DNA of 34,081 nt from an uncultured Oscillospiraceae bacterium (lineage in GTDB: Bacteria; Bacillota; Clostridia; Oscillospirales; Ruminococcaceae), in contig CASEBP010000091.1 of the NCBI GenBank assembly GCA_949285275.1, forward strand, positions 1-34,081. Direction: 5' to 3'. Below the pieces are notes generated by a model, which had not been told where the DNA came from, searched no databases, and saw only the letters and a list, made by a program, of their open reading frames with translations. A program made the position numbers and the translations under genes. This document shows, one piece after another, positions 8,749-16,635 of this stretch. Each line of letters starts with the position of its first letter. The stretch's first letter is position 1.

Positions 8749-8777
8749 TTGACAAAATCAAAAAATGCCGCTATAAT
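8749..8777 (+). promoter_or_regulatory. tyrS promoter
   Basis: TTGACA at 8749-8754 and TATAAT at 8772-8777 with a 17-base spacer, a consensus housekeeping promoter. Transcription should begin near 8784, just before the T-box leader. Confidence 0.9.
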
Positions 8778-8783
8778 CATGCT

Positions 8784-9066
8784 CAATGGCATTGATGGGA
8801 ACGAGTACGCCATATGCCGCGAGCCGCAGAGAGCCCTTGGTTGCTGGAAAAGGGTGCCGCGCGATGGCCGAATACCTCCCGGAGCTGCAGATGCAAACAC
8901 GAACGTCCGGTTTGTCAGTCGTGTCTGTCGGGAACGCCCGTTATTGCGTAGGGGTGTAATGGCACCCTGTAAGGCTGCCTTTGTGAGAAGGCGGCGAACC
9001 AGAGGTGGTACCGCGTAGCAATGACGCCCTCTGTCCCCGGTGTGGGACGGAGGGCGCTTTTATTTT
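8784..9066 (+). ncRNA. T-box leader, tyrosine specific
   Basis: The leader of tyrS has the features of a T-box riboswitch. Stem I begins near GGCAT and closes with ATGCC around 8788-8818; its specifier loop (GAACGAGTACGC) presents TAC at 8806-8808, a tyrosine codon. The conserved T-box sequence AGAGGTGGTACCGCG is at 9001-9015, where uncharged tRNA-Tyr would pair through its acceptor end. A terminator hairpin follows at 9026-9055. Uncharged tRNA-Tyr is expected to favour antitermination and raise tyrS expression. This leader explains most of the long gene-free stretch before tyrS. Confidence 0.95.
9026..9066 (+). terminator. T-box attenuator terminator
   Basis: A 12-bp stem, GCCCTCTGTCCC (9026-9037) with GGGACGGAGGGC (9044-9055), one T-G wobble and a 6-base loop, followed by GCTTTTATTTT. 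Its 5' arm lies just after the T-box motif, as needed for mutually exclusive antiterminator formation. Confidence 0.9.
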
Positions 9067-9097
9067 CAGCACTTTCAAGGGAAAAGGAGAAATCTTC

Positions 9098-10318
9098 ATG
9101 ACGGTTTACGAAGAACTGCAAGCTCGCGGCCTGATTGCACAGGTCACCAACGAAGCCGAAATTGCCCGTATGGTCAATGAGGGAAAGGCGGTGTTCTATA
9201 TCGGCTTCGATCCAACCGCTGATTCGCTCCATGTCGGGCACTTCATGGCGCTGTGTCTGATGAAGCGCCTGCAGATGGCGGGGAACCGGCCGATCGCGCT
9301 GATCGGCGGGGGAACCGGCTATATCGGCGATCCGTCGGGCCGCACCGATATGCGTAACATGATGACCCCTGAGACGATCCAGCACAACTGCGACTGCTTC
9401 AAAAAGCAGATGGAGCGGTTTATCGAATTCGGCGAAGGAAAGGCCCAGATGGTCAACAATGCCGAATGGCTGCTCAAGCTCAACTATGTTGAGCTGCTTC
9501 GTGAGGTGGGCGCCTGCTTCAGCGTCAATAATATGCTGCGCGCCGAGTGCTATAAACAGCGGATGGAGAAGGGGCTGAGCTTCCTCGAATTCAACTATAT
9601 GATCATGCAGTCCTACGATTTCTACTATCTCTATCAGCATTACGGCTGCAATATGCAGTTCGGAGGGGACGACCAGTGGTCAAATATGCTCGGCGGCACC
9701 GAGCTGATCCGGCGCAAGCTGGGCAAGGACGCTCACGCCATGACCATCACCCTGCTCCTCAACTCGGAGGGAAAGAAGATGGGCAAAACCCAGTCGGGCG
9801 CGGTGTGGCTGGATCCCGAAAAGACCTCCCCGTACGACTTTTATCAGTATTGGCGCAACGTGGGAGATGCCGATGTACTCAAATGCCTGCGGATGCTGAC
9901 CTTCCTGCCGCTGGAACAGATCGACGAGATGGATCGCTGGGAAGGCGCGCAGCTGAATACCGCCAAAGAGATCCTTGCATTTGAACTGACCAAACTGGTC
10001 CACGGAGAAGAGGAAGCTCACAAGGCACAGGATGCTGCCCGCGCTCTCTTCTCGGCCGGAACCGACAGCGAGCATATGCCGGCCAGCGAGGTATCGCTGA
10101 AGGATGGGGGAATTGGAATTCTCGAGCTGCTGCGGGAAACCGGCCTGGCAGCCTCCAACGGCGAGGCACGGCGCCTGGTGCAGCAGGGCGGCATCACGGT
10201 GGACGAGGAAAAGGTATCCGATCCGGCGGCGGTGATCCCGGCTTCTGCCTTTGAGAAGGGACATGTCATCATCCGAAAAGGGAAAAAAGTGTTCCACAAG
10301 GCGACACTGAAAGGCTGA
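9098..10318 (+). CDS. tyrS: Tyrosyl-tRNA synthetase
   Basis: A 406-residue class I synthetase. The HIGH-type motif is HVGH at 45-48 (ADSLHVGHFMALC), the KMSKS-type motif is KMGKT at 227-231, and LEFNYMIMQSYDFYYLY plus QFGGDDQWSNM are the tyrosine-pocket segments. The C-terminal 65 residues form an S4-like RNA-binding domain (GEARRLVQQGGITVDEEKV). It attaches tyrosine to tRNA-Tyr. The ATG at 9098 is preceded by AAAAGGAGA; longer upstream frames run into the T-box terminator and are not real. A Tyr T-box leader controls the gene, and a hairpin terminator follows at once. Confidence 0.98.
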   Translation: MTVYEELQARGLIAQVTNEAEIARMVNEGKAVFYIGFDPTADSLHVGHFMALCLMKRLQMAGNRPIALIGGGTGYIGDPSGRTDMRNMMTPETIQHNCDCFKKQMERFIEFGEGKAQMVNNAEWLLKLNYVELLREVGACFSVNNMLRAECYKQRMEKGLSFLEFNYMIMQSYDFYYLYQHYGCNMQFGGDDQWSNMLGGTELIRRKLGKDAHAMTITLLLNSEGKKMGKTQSGAVWLDPEKTSPYDFYQYWRNVGDADVLKCLRMLTFLPLEQIDEMDRWEGAQLNTAKEILAFELTKLVHGEEEAHKAQDAARALFSAGTDSEHMPASEVSLKDGGIGILELLRETGLAASNGEARRLVQQGGITVDEEKVSDPAAVIPASAFEKGHVIIRKGKKVFHKATLKG

Positions 10319-10327
10319 TTTTCCAAT

Positions 10328-10367
10328 AAAAAGCCACGGAAGGCATCTGCTTTCCGTGGCTTTTTTT
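10328..10367. terminator. Bidirectional terminator after tyrS
   Basis: GCCACGGAA (10333-10341) pairs with TTCCGTGGC (10352-10360), flanked by A5 on the left and T7 on the right, so it works as a terminator in both directions. It separates tyrS from the convergent gene whose stop codon (10366-10368) lies within the T-tract. Confidence 0.92.
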
Positions 10368-11451
10368 AAAGGCCCAATCCCTTTTGCACGTTGACGATAA
10401 AATCCTGAACATTGGTAACAATGGTGCGAACGCTCAAGCTGCCGCGATCCCGCAGCTTGTTGACGGCAAATTCCGAGATATCCACCGAATAGAAGAAGGT
10501 GGGGCGCACAACATGATCGATAACCCGGTAGGCAGGGGTCATGTTGCCGGTAGCAATCGTATGCAGCGCCGAAGCCATACAGATGACAGTCGTAGCCTTT
10601 CGCACCAGTGCCCGCATGGCATCCTGACCCTGATATACATCGGCAATTACACCGGGCAGCGGTCCATCATCCCGAATCGACCCCACCAGAACGTAGGGGA
10701 TACCACAATCGACACAGGCTTTCATGATGCCGTTCTGCAGCTTGGCCTCCTGCACAAAGGCGGGAATGGAACCACAGCGCCGGGCGGCGTTGATCGTGTC
10801 AATGTGGTGGTAGTGGCCGTTCGGCATCGACCGCTGGGTATAAATATCCTGTCCCAACGCGGTGGAGAGGTAAGCCGCCTCCAGGTCATGGGTGGCCAGC
10901 GCATTTCCCGCCATCAAGCCATGAACATAACCGTTATGTACCAGCTGTGCAAACGCGTGGCGGGCATCGGCATCGAAGGAGCAGGCCGGCCCCATCACCC
11001 ATAAAATGTTGCCGTGTTCGCGTTCATAGCGAAGCAGGTCATAAAGCTGATCATAATCGCGAGAATAGGCCGTTTCACGGGAACGGCCCTGCCGGAAGCT
11101 GAAGGTCTCCCGCTGTTCCGCTGCATCGGAAAGGAATGCGTTCGCGTCAACAAAAATTCCTTCGCTGCCGTCCTCGCTTCGGCCACATACGACCGGATCC
11201 CCCTGCTTCAGATGCCGGAATTCGGTTACGGTAACCTGGCCGTCCCTCACCACAGCGACGCAATCCATCCGGCTTTCCTCAGCCAGGAGCCATCTGCCCT
11301 GATCCTTGAAGAATTCAGGATAAATGGTGGTTGCATGGTATCCATCGGGAGCAACCCCATCACAGGGAGCGGGGGAAAGCCGGACATCGGGCGCAGCAGA
11401 AAAACGGGGAGCGGAAAAGTCCGGCTGCCGGTATGTGGGAAGGGTAAACAT
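10366..11451 (-). CDS. TIGR00300 (LOR/SDH) family protein, ornithine cyclodeaminase-like
   Basis: A 361-residue protein that I place in the LOR/SDH conserved-region family (TIGR00300). The N-terminal part fits the Saccharop_dh_N-type domain; the C-terminal part has LMAGNALATHDLEAA, NGHYHHIDTINAARRCGSIP, YVLVGSIRDDGPLPGVI and EFAVNKLRDRGSLSVRTIVT, the conserved blocks of that family. An archaeal member and the C-terminal domain of cyanobacterial ArgZ/AgrE are reported to convert ornithine to proline, so that activity is possible but unproved here. The start at 11451 has GGAGG 7 bases upstream; an earlier frame start would run into the ppa gene. It is the last gene of an operon with a flavodiiron protein and a pyrophosphatase, which does not predict its substrate. 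Confidence 0.8.
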   Translation of the reverse strand: MFTLPTYRQPDFSAPRFSAAPDVRLSPAPCDGVAPDGYHATTIYPEFFKDQGRWLLAEESRMDCVAVVRDGQVTVTEFRHLKQGDPVVCGRSEDGSEGIFVDANAFLSDAAEQRETFSFRQGRSRETAYSRDYDQLYDLLRYEREHGNILWVMGPACSFDADARHAFAQLVHNGYVHGLMAGNALATHDLEAAYLSTALGQDIYTQRSMPNGHYHHIDTINAARRCGSIPAFVQEAKLQNGIMKACVDCGIPYVLVGSIRDDGPLPGVIADVYQGQDAMRALVRKATTVICMASALHTIATGNMTPAYRVIDHVVRPTFFYSVDISEFAVNKLRDRGSLSVRTIVTNVQDFIVNVQKGLGL

Positions 11452-11470
11452 CGATGCGCCTCCTTCCCGA

Positions 11471-12004
11471 TTATTTACAGAAGTTTTCAACATAGCTGTC
11501 GATGGCGGAAGCAATGATCCGTTCAGCCGTCTCGTGACCGCTCATCTCATTGACCGCCGTTTCCTTTCCCTCCAGCGCCTTATAAACCCGGAAGAAGTGG
11601 GACATCTCGTCAAAAATATGGCGCGGAAGCTCACTGATGTCCCGGTAGCCATTGTAGGTCGGATCGCTGTAGGGAATCGCAATGATCTTCTCGTCATTGC
11701 GGCCGCTGTCGATCATCGAGATGACCCCGATCGGATAACAGCGGACCAGAATCAGCGGCTCAAGGGGCTCGGAGCAGAGCACCAGTACATCGAGAGGATC
11801 CAGGTCGTCGCCGTAGGTGCGGGGAATAAACCCGTAATTGGCGGGGTAGTGGGTCGATGTGTGCAGGACTCGATCCAGAATAATCAGACCTGTCTCCTTG
11901 TCCAGCTCATACTTCTTTTTGCTTCCCTTGGAAATCTCCACAACGGCGATAAAATCGGTGGGGGAGATTCGTTTGGGGCTGATGTCATGCCAAATATTGC
12001 TCAT
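11471..12004 (-). CDS. ppa: Inorganic pyrophosphatase (family I, soluble)
   Basis: A 177-residue family I pyrophosphatase. It has the metal-binding signature DDLDPLD at residues 66-72, the preceding [11 protein letters not shown] segment, and DGTYNG-like [11 protein letters not shown] near residue 115. The enzyme hydrolyses pyrophosphate to phosphate with Mg2+ and drives biosynthetic reactions forward. GGAGGAG lies before the ATG at 12004. It lies 48 bases downstream of the flavodiiron protein gene and 19 bases before the TIGR00300 gene, all on the - strand, so co-transcription is likely. Confidence 0.96.
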   Translation of the reverse strand: MSNIWHDISPKRISPTDFIAVVEISKGSKKKYELDKETGLIILDRVLHTSTHYPANYGFIPRTYGDDLDPLDVLVLCSEPLEPLILVRCYPIGVISMIDSGRNDEKIIAIPYSDPTYNGYRDISELPRHIFDEMSHFFRVYKALEGKETAVNEMSGHETAERIIASAIDSYVENFCK

Positions 12005-12052
12005 AAAAACTCCTCCAGTCTGATCCTGTTGTCTGCGGCAAGCGCCAAGGGG

Positions 12053-13267
12053 TCATTGCAGCTGGGCAGCAATCTGCTCAGCGAGAGCAGCAATCTGCTC
12101 CTCCTGCTCCTGCTTCATCGAGGATTTCAGCGTGATGCAGGGGTCAAGGACGGTCATGTTTTTCATCGAGGCGAGGGCAGCTGCCATCAGCTTTCCGGAC
12201 ATCGGCGCCCAGCTTCCGTTTTCGATCAGCGCAACGGTGCGATTCTGTACATTGAGCTCCCGCATATCGTCGAGCAGATGCTGCATCAGCGGGAACACCT
12301 TTCCGTTGTAGGTGGGCGAGGAAAGGACAAGATGGCTGCACCGGAACATCTCGCTGATCAGATAGGAAAAGTGGGTGGCAGAAAGATCATACATGGCGAT
12401 ATTCTTGACGCCGCGATCTGCCAATTCCATCGCCAGGCGCCCTGCGGCGGCTTCGGTATTGCCATAAACCGAGGCGCTGGCAATCAGCACCGTCTTTTCC
12501 TCCGGCTCATAGGTGCTCCAGCGGGTGTATTTCTCCAGCAGCCAGGCGATCTCCCGCTCGGTGCGCCAAATCGGACCGTGAAGGGGACAGATCGTCCGGA
12601 TCGAAAGGCCCGCCAGCTTTTTGAAAAGCGCCTGAACCTGTGCACCATATTTTCCCACAATATTGGAATAATACCGGCGCATGTCAGGGAGCCATTCCTG
12701 CTCAATCGCAAGTTCGTCAGCAAAGAGATTGCCCGCCATCGCGCCAAAGCTTCCAAAGGCGTCAGCAGAGAAAAGGATACCGTCCGTCTCGTCAAAACAG
12801 ACCATAACCTCCGGCCAATGGACCATCGGTGCGGTGAAGAATTTCAACTGGTGCCGGCCACTGCAAAGGGTGTCTCCCTCCTTGACCAACAACCGGCGGT
12901 CTTCAGGCAGCGCATGGTAGAATTGCTCGATCATTCCAAAGGTTTTGGCGTTTCCGACGACAACGGCGGCAGGATAACGAACAAACAGTTCCTGCAGGGC
13001 GCTGCAGTGATCCGGCTCCATGTGGTTGACAACGATGTAGTCGAGAGCTCTGCCGTCCAGGACCGAAGCAATGTTCTCCAGAAAGGCCCGGGTAACCGAT
13101 TGATCGACCGAATCAAAGAGTACCGTCTTTTCGTCGAGCAGCAGATACGAGTTATAGGAAACCCCTCTGGGGATCGGGAAAATATTTTCAAACAGCGCCA
13201 GACGGCGGTCGCATCCACCCACCCAGCTCAGATCGCCGGTAATCTTTCTCGTGCGAATCATATTCAT
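12053..13267 (-). CDS. FprA-family A-type flavodiiron protein
   Basis: A 404-residue flavodiiron protein with a beta-lactamase-like di-iron domain (about 1-250) and a C-terminal flavodoxin domain beginning at TVLIASASVYGNTEAAAG. The iron ligand spacing is intact: H82-x-E84-x-D86-H87, then H150 after 62 residues, D169 after 18, and H230 after 60. The family reduces O2 to water and/or NO to N2O with electrons from rubredoxin or a similar carrier, and protects anaerobes from oxidative or nitrosative stress. The ATG at 13267 is chosen for AAGGAG 8 bases upstream; a possible GTG or TTG further up lacks this. No rubredoxin gene is adjacent. Confidence 0.95.
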   Translation of the reverse strand: MNMIRTRKITGDLSWVGGCDRRLALFENIFPIPRGVSYNSYLLLDEKTVLFDSVDQSVTRAFLENIASVLDGRALDYIVVNHMEPDHCSALQELFVRYPAAVVVGNAKTFGMIEQFYHALPEDRRLLVKEGDTLCSGRHQLKFFTAPMVHWPEVMVCFDETDGILFSADAFGSFGAMAGNLFADELAIEQEWLPDMRRYYSNIVGKYGAQVQALFKKLAGLSIRTICPLHGPIWRTEREIAWLLEKYTRWSTYEPEEKTVLIASASVYGNTEAAAGRLAMELADRGVKNIAMYDLSATHFSYLISEMFRCSHLVLSSPTYNGKVFPLMQHLLDDMRELNVQNRTVALIENGSWAPMSGKLMAAALASMKNMTVLDPCITLKSSMKQEQEEQIAALAEQIAAQLQ

Positions 13268-13308
13268 TGACACTCTCCTTTTGATCAGTGATGGTTGTCT
13301 CACAGGAT

Positions 13309-13317
13309 ATTATAACA
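13309..13317 (-). promoter_or_regulatory. Possible extended -10 promoter of the flavodiiron operon
   Basis: The - strand reads TGTTATAAT, an extended -10 (TGnTATAAT), about 42 bases before the start codon. No good -35 hexamer is seen at 17 bases. This is the only promoter-like sequence between the dap terminator and the gene. Confidence 0.5.
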
Positions 13318-13390
13318 CGAAATTCAACCGGCGTCTCCGATTCCGGCCGAATTTTTCTTGGAATACTCCGGGAATCGCTCATCCCAGCAC

Positions 13391-13424
13391 AAAAAAAGGA
13401 TGCGGCACAACAGTCCGCATCCTT
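13391..13424 (-). terminator. Terminator of the asd-dapA-dapB operon
   Basis: AAGGATGCGG and CCGCATCCTT (13396-13405 and 13415-13424) form a 10-bp stem with a 9-base loop; on the - strand it is followed by seven T. It lies 18 bases after the dapB stop. Confidence 0.93.
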
Positions 13425-13441
13425 CTTCTGCCGATTGGTAT

Positions 13442-14197
13442 TTAGAGAGCGATCATATCCGTCATGTCATAGAGACCCGGCGTGCGATCCGGCGCAGTAA
13501 TAAACTCCGCTGCCTTCAGAGCGCCGACCGCAAAGACGCTCTTGGAATGAGCCTGATGCGAGAGGGTAATCACCTCGTCGGTTCCGGCAAAGATGACCTC
13601 ATGTTCTCCAACGATCGTTCCGCCGCGCACCGTGTGAATCCCGATTTCATTGGGTTCCCGGCGCTTGCGGACGCTGTGCCGGTCATACACATATTCCGGC
13701 GTGTAGGGCGTCTTTTGGGCAATCGCATTGGCCAGCATAATCGCCGTTCCGGAAGGAGCATCGATCTTCTTGTTGTGGTGCTTTTCGATGATCTCGATGT
13801 CAAAGCCGTTGCCCAGCACCTCGGTCGCCTTCTGCGCGAGTGCACAGAGCAGATTGACTCCCAGCGACATATTAAAGGTAAAGAAGACCGGAATTTCCTT
13901 TGCCGCCTCACGAATCATCGCATGGTGCGCCTCATCCATTCCTGTCGTCGCAATAACACAGGGAATCCGGCGCCCTTTGGCGAAAGCCAGCAAGCCGGGC
14001 AGAGCAGCCGGATTGGAAAAATCGATCACAACATCAGCCGCTTCGCTGCAATCCGAAAAGCTGCCATAGACGGGGTAGGAGAAAGCATGAGAGGCCTCAC
14101 GATCAACCCCCGCGACGACGGTGATCCCTCTGGCGGCCGCATTGGATGCCAAAACCTGACCCATCGTACCGCATGCCCCGGAAATGATGATCTTCAT
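13442..14197 (-). CDS. dapB: 4-hydroxy-tetrahydrodipicolinate reductase
   Basis: A 251-residue DapB. The nucleotide-binding loop is GACGTMG at 7-13, the family motif EKHHNKKIDAPSGTA is at 138-152, and TTGMDEA near residue 84 and NMSLGVNLL near residue 109 are also conserved. It reduces the DapA product with NAD(P)H to tetrahydrodipicolinate, the next step toward meso-diaminopimelate for peptidoglycan and lysine, and toward dipicolinate in spore formers. It is the third gene of a lysine-riboswitch operon, 12 bases after dapA, and is followed by a strong terminator. Confidence 0.98.
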   Translation of the reverse strand: MKIIISGACGTMGQVLASNAAARGITVVAGVDREASHAFSYPVYGSFSDCSEAADVVIDFSNPAALPGLLAFAKGRRIPCVIATTGMDEAHHAMIREAAKEIPVFFTFNMSLGVNLLCALAQKATEVLGNGFDIEIIEKHHNKKIDAPSGTAIMLANAIAQKTPYTPEYVYDRHSVRKRREPNEIGIHTVRGGTIVGEHEVIFAGTDEVITLSHQAHSKSVFAVGALKAAEFITAPDRTPGLYDMTDMIAL

Positions 14198-14209
14198 TCA
14201 AGCACCTCC

Positions 14210-15103
14210 TCAGCCATTGATCAGGCCATACCGCCGCATTACCTCACGCAGATGCTGCTTGCCCGAATCGCTCATATCGCAGAGCGGCAGGCGGCACGGA
14301 CCGGCTGCAAAGCCCATCTCATTGAGCGCCTGCTTGACCGGGATCGGATTGACGTCCGAGAACAGCGCCGCAATCAACTCCATGTACTTGATCTGCAGAT
14401 CCGAGCTCTCCTTGACCTTTCCGTCAAAATAGAGCTGGCAGATATCGTGTGTCTCCTTCGGGCAGACATTGGAAAGGACCGAAATCACCCCTGCTCCGCC
14501 CAGCGACAGGATCGGAACGATCTGGTCATCATTGCCGGAGTAGATCGCGAGATCGTCGCCGCACAGCGCACGGGTATGCGCCACCGAAGCGATATCGCCA
14601 TTGGCTTCCTTGATGGCGACGATATTGGGATGCTTGGCAAGCTCAGCATAGGTCGCGGGCTTGATGGCACAGCCCGTGCGAGACGGCACATTATACAGGA
14701 TGACCGGAAGATCGGTGGCATCCGCAATCGTGCTGAAATGACGGATCAGTCCCATCTGGGAAGCCTTGTTGTAGTAGGGAGTCACATGCAGCAGCCCATC
14801 TGCGCCGGCTTCCTTGGCCTCCTTGCTCAGCCAAACGGCATAAGCCGTATCGTTGCTGCCCGCTCCGGCGATCACAGGGATCCGATGAGCGGTCCGCTGC
14901 ACTGCAAAACGGATGCATTCTGCATGCTCATCGTCGGTCATCGTCGACGATTCGCCGGTGGTTCCGCAGATGATGATAGCGTCGGTATGATTTTCGATCT
15001 GCCAGTCGATCAAACGTCCGAGTTCCTCATAGTTAATACCGCCGTCCTCAAACATCGGGGTTGCAATCGCTACGCCAGCGCCTCTGAATATTGTTCTCTT
15101 CAT
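14210..15103 (-). CDS. dapA: 4-hydroxy-tetrahydrodipicolinate synthase
   Basis: A 297-residue DapA. The pyruvate Schiff-base lysine is K165 in IVAIKEANGD, the catalytic tyrosine is Y137 in ILYNVPSRTG, and the GTTGES motif is at 47-52. It condenses aspartate semialdehyde with pyruvate. The ATG at 15103 has GGGAGGG upstream at good distance; the in-frame TTG one codon earlier is less likely. It sits between asd, which makes its substrate, and dapB, which uses its product, so the three genes cover three consecutive steps and share the lysine-responsive leader. Confidence 0.98.
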   Translation of the reverse strand: MKRTIFRGAGVAIATPMFEDGGINYEELGRLIDWQIENHTDAIIICGTTGESSTMTDDEHAECIRFAVQRTAHRIPVIAGAGSNDTAYAVWLSKEAKEAGADGLLHVTPYYNKASQMGLIRHFSTIADATDLPVILYNVPSRTGCAIKPATYAELAKHPNIVAIKEANGDIASVAHTRALCGDDLAIYSGNDDQIVPILSLGGAGVISVLSNVCPKETHDICQLYFDGKVKESSDLQIKYMELIAALFSDVNPIPVKQALNEMGFAAGPCRLPLCDMSDSGKQHLREVMRRYGLING

Positions 15104-15141
15104 CAAAAATTCCCTCCCATATCACCATTCTATGTTTCGAA

Positions 15142-16221
15142 TCAGTCGAAATAGCCCTTTGCAGCGTACATCTCCGCCATCAGGACCGCACCGCCGGCAG
15201 CGCCGCGCAGGGTGTTGTGCGACAGGCAGACAAACTTGTAGTCATACTGGGTATCCGGGCGAAGACGTCCGATCGAGACGGCCATTCCCTTTTCCAGATC
15301 CCGGTCAAGCCGGGTCTGCGGACGGTCCGGCTCTTCAAAATAATGGAGGAACTGCTTGGGCGCCAGGGGAAGGCCCAGCTTTTGCGGCTCGCCGGAGAAA
15401 TTGGCCCAACGCTCTTTGATCTGCTCGATGGTGGGCTTATTCTTAAACGAGACAAAGACCGCCGCCATATGGCCGTCGCTCGCTGCCACCCGGAAGCACT
15501 GCGCTGTGATGGAAGGGGAAACAGCGTTCTCAATATGATCCCCTACGACCTTGCCGAAGAGCTTGAGCGGCTCCTGCTCGCTCTTTTCTTCCTCACCGCC
15601 GATATAGGGAATGACGTTATCCACCATTTCAGGCCAGCGATCGAAGTTTTTGCCTGCGCCCGAAATCGCCTGATAGGTGCAAACCAGGACCTTCTCGATT
15701 CCGAAATCGCGAAGCGGATGCAGCGCCGGAACGTAGGACTGCAGCGAGCAATTGGACTTGACCGAGATAAAACCGCGCTTGGTGCCCAGCCGCTTTTTCT
15801 GCGCCGCAACGACCTCGGCGTGTTCAGGGTTGATCTCAGGAACGATCATCGGTACATCAGGCGTATGGCGATGGGCGGAGTTGTTGGACATCACCGGGCA
15901 TTCCGCCTTGGCATACCGCTCCTCCAGAGCACGGATTTCTTCCTTCTTCATATCGACGGCACAGAAGACAAAATCGACCATACCCGCAATTTTTTCCACA
16001 TCGGCCTCTGCATCAAAGACCACCATGTCCTTGACATACTCCGGCATCGGAATGGTCAGCGCCCACCGGCCACTGACGGCATCCTCATACCGTTTCCCGG
16101 CCGAGCGGGCTGAGGCAGCCACTACCTTGACCTGGAACCACGGATGGTGATCGAGCAGGGTTAAAAACCGCTGTCCCACCATGCCAGTTGCACCGATTAC
16201 GCCTACCTGATACTGTTTCAT
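15142..16221 (-). CDS. asd: Aspartate-semialdehyde dehydrogenase (archaeal/fungal-type)
   Basis: A 359-residue ASADH. It has the NADP loop GATGMVGQRF at 10-19 and the active-site cysteine C158 in SVKSNCSL, with CTYQAISGAGKNFD downstream. The longer length and the segments SNNSAHRHTPDVPMIVPEIN and LHPLRDFGIEKVLVCTYQA match the archaeal/fungal branch (TIGR00978) rather than the shorter E. coli-type enzyme. It reduces aspartyl phosphate to aspartate semialdehyde. The ATG at 16221 is preferred; a GTG directly upstream at 16224 is also possible because GGGAGG is 5 or 8 bases away. First gene of the lysine-riboswitch operon. Confidence 0.96.
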   Translation of the reverse strand: MKQYQVGVIGATGMVGQRFLTLLDHHPWFQVKVVAASARSAGKRYEDAVSGRWALTIPMPEYVKDMVVFDAEADVEKIAGMVDFVFCAVDMKKEEIRALEERYAKAECPVMSNNSAHRHTPDVPMIVPEINPEHAEVVAAQKKRLGTKRGFISVKSNCSLQSYVPALHPLRDFGIEKVLVCTYQAISGAGKNFDRWPEMVDNVIPYIGGEEEKSEQEPLKLFGKVVGDHIENAVSPSITAQCFRVAASDGHMAAVFVSFKNKPTIEQIKERWANFSGEPQKLGLPLAPKQFLHYFEEPDRPQTRLDRDLEKGMAVSIGRLRPDTQYDYKFVCLSHNTLRGAAGGAVLMAEMYAAKGYFD

Positions 16222-16268
16222 CACGATAACCTCCCAAGTAATTTGTCTCGAGACCTAAATTTCCGGGA

Positions 16269-16297
16269 TAAAGAAAATTGCCGGTTGAAAACCGGCA
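16269..16297 (-). terminator. Riboswitch expression-platform terminator before asd
   Basis: An 8-bp stem (arms 16279-16286 and 16290-16297, TGCCGGTT with its complement on the - strand) with a 3-base loop, followed on the - strand by AATTTTCTTT. It lies between the lysine aptamer and the asd start and is the likely off-switch. Confidence 0.8.
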
Positions 16298-16371
16298 TCC
16301 GCTGCAATATAATAGAGACACTGACCTTTTGAGAAAGAGGACAAGCCGCCCCCTCACTCAACAAGATGTCT

Positions 16372-16538
16372 GATAGCTCTTCACCAGATTGCAGTGGTGA
16401 CAGTTGCATGCCTGTTCGGCGATGCACCCAGGATCAACGGCTGCCGTAACCGTTTCCTTCGGCGTCTTTTCCTTTCCCGTCGGCTCAGGCGATCAGGCAA
16501 TCTCGCCGGCGGTACTGATAAAAAACGCGCCTCTATCC
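16372..16538 (-). ncRNA. Lysine riboswitch (L-box)
   Basis: On the - strand the leader of asd shows the L-box conserved blocks in order: GGATAGAGGCGCG at the 5' side of P1, ACGGGAAAGG, ACGCCGAAGG, CTGGGTGCATCGCCGAA, then CTGTCAC and GTGAAGAGCTATC closing P1 (GATAG with CTATC). This order and spacing match the lysine aptamer. Bound lysine should promote the terminator at 16269-16297 and stop transcription of asd-dapA-dapB. A consensus promoter lies 13 bases upstream. Assignment rests on sequence blocks, not on a covariance model. Confidence 0.93.
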
Positions 16539-16550
16539 TTATTTTTTAAT

Positions 16551-16579
16551 ATACTAGCACCCTCACCGTCAATTGTCAA
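16551..16579 (-). promoter_or_regulatory. Promoter of the riboswitch-asd-dapA-dapB operon
   Basis: On the - strand TTGACA (16579-16574) and TAGTAT (16556-16551) are separated by 17 bases. Transcription should start near 16544, just before the lysine aptamer. Confidence 0.88.
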
Positions 16580-16635
16580 ACCTTTTTTGGGCTTTTTGCC
16601 TGAAATTTCAAATCTTTTCTGAGATTGGAGCTGCT

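Noticed and set aside
13339..13376. Imperfect inverted repeat GATTCCGG / CCGGGAATC upstream of the flavodiiron promoter
   Set aside because: Arms are short, bulged and 21 bases apart, and no regulator is implied; chance similarity is likely.
11324..15154. Very long open frames on the + strand (for example 11324-13270 and 13358-15154)
   Set aside because: They lie opposite the flavodiiron, ppa, dapB and dapA genes, lack ribosome sites and conserved motifs, and follow from the codon use of the genes on the - strand.
16580..16635. preQ1 riboswitch before queA
   Set aside because: The interval is short and T-rich, without the stem and A-rich tail of a preQ1 aptamer; the structured RNA in this gap is the lysine riboswitch on the other strand.
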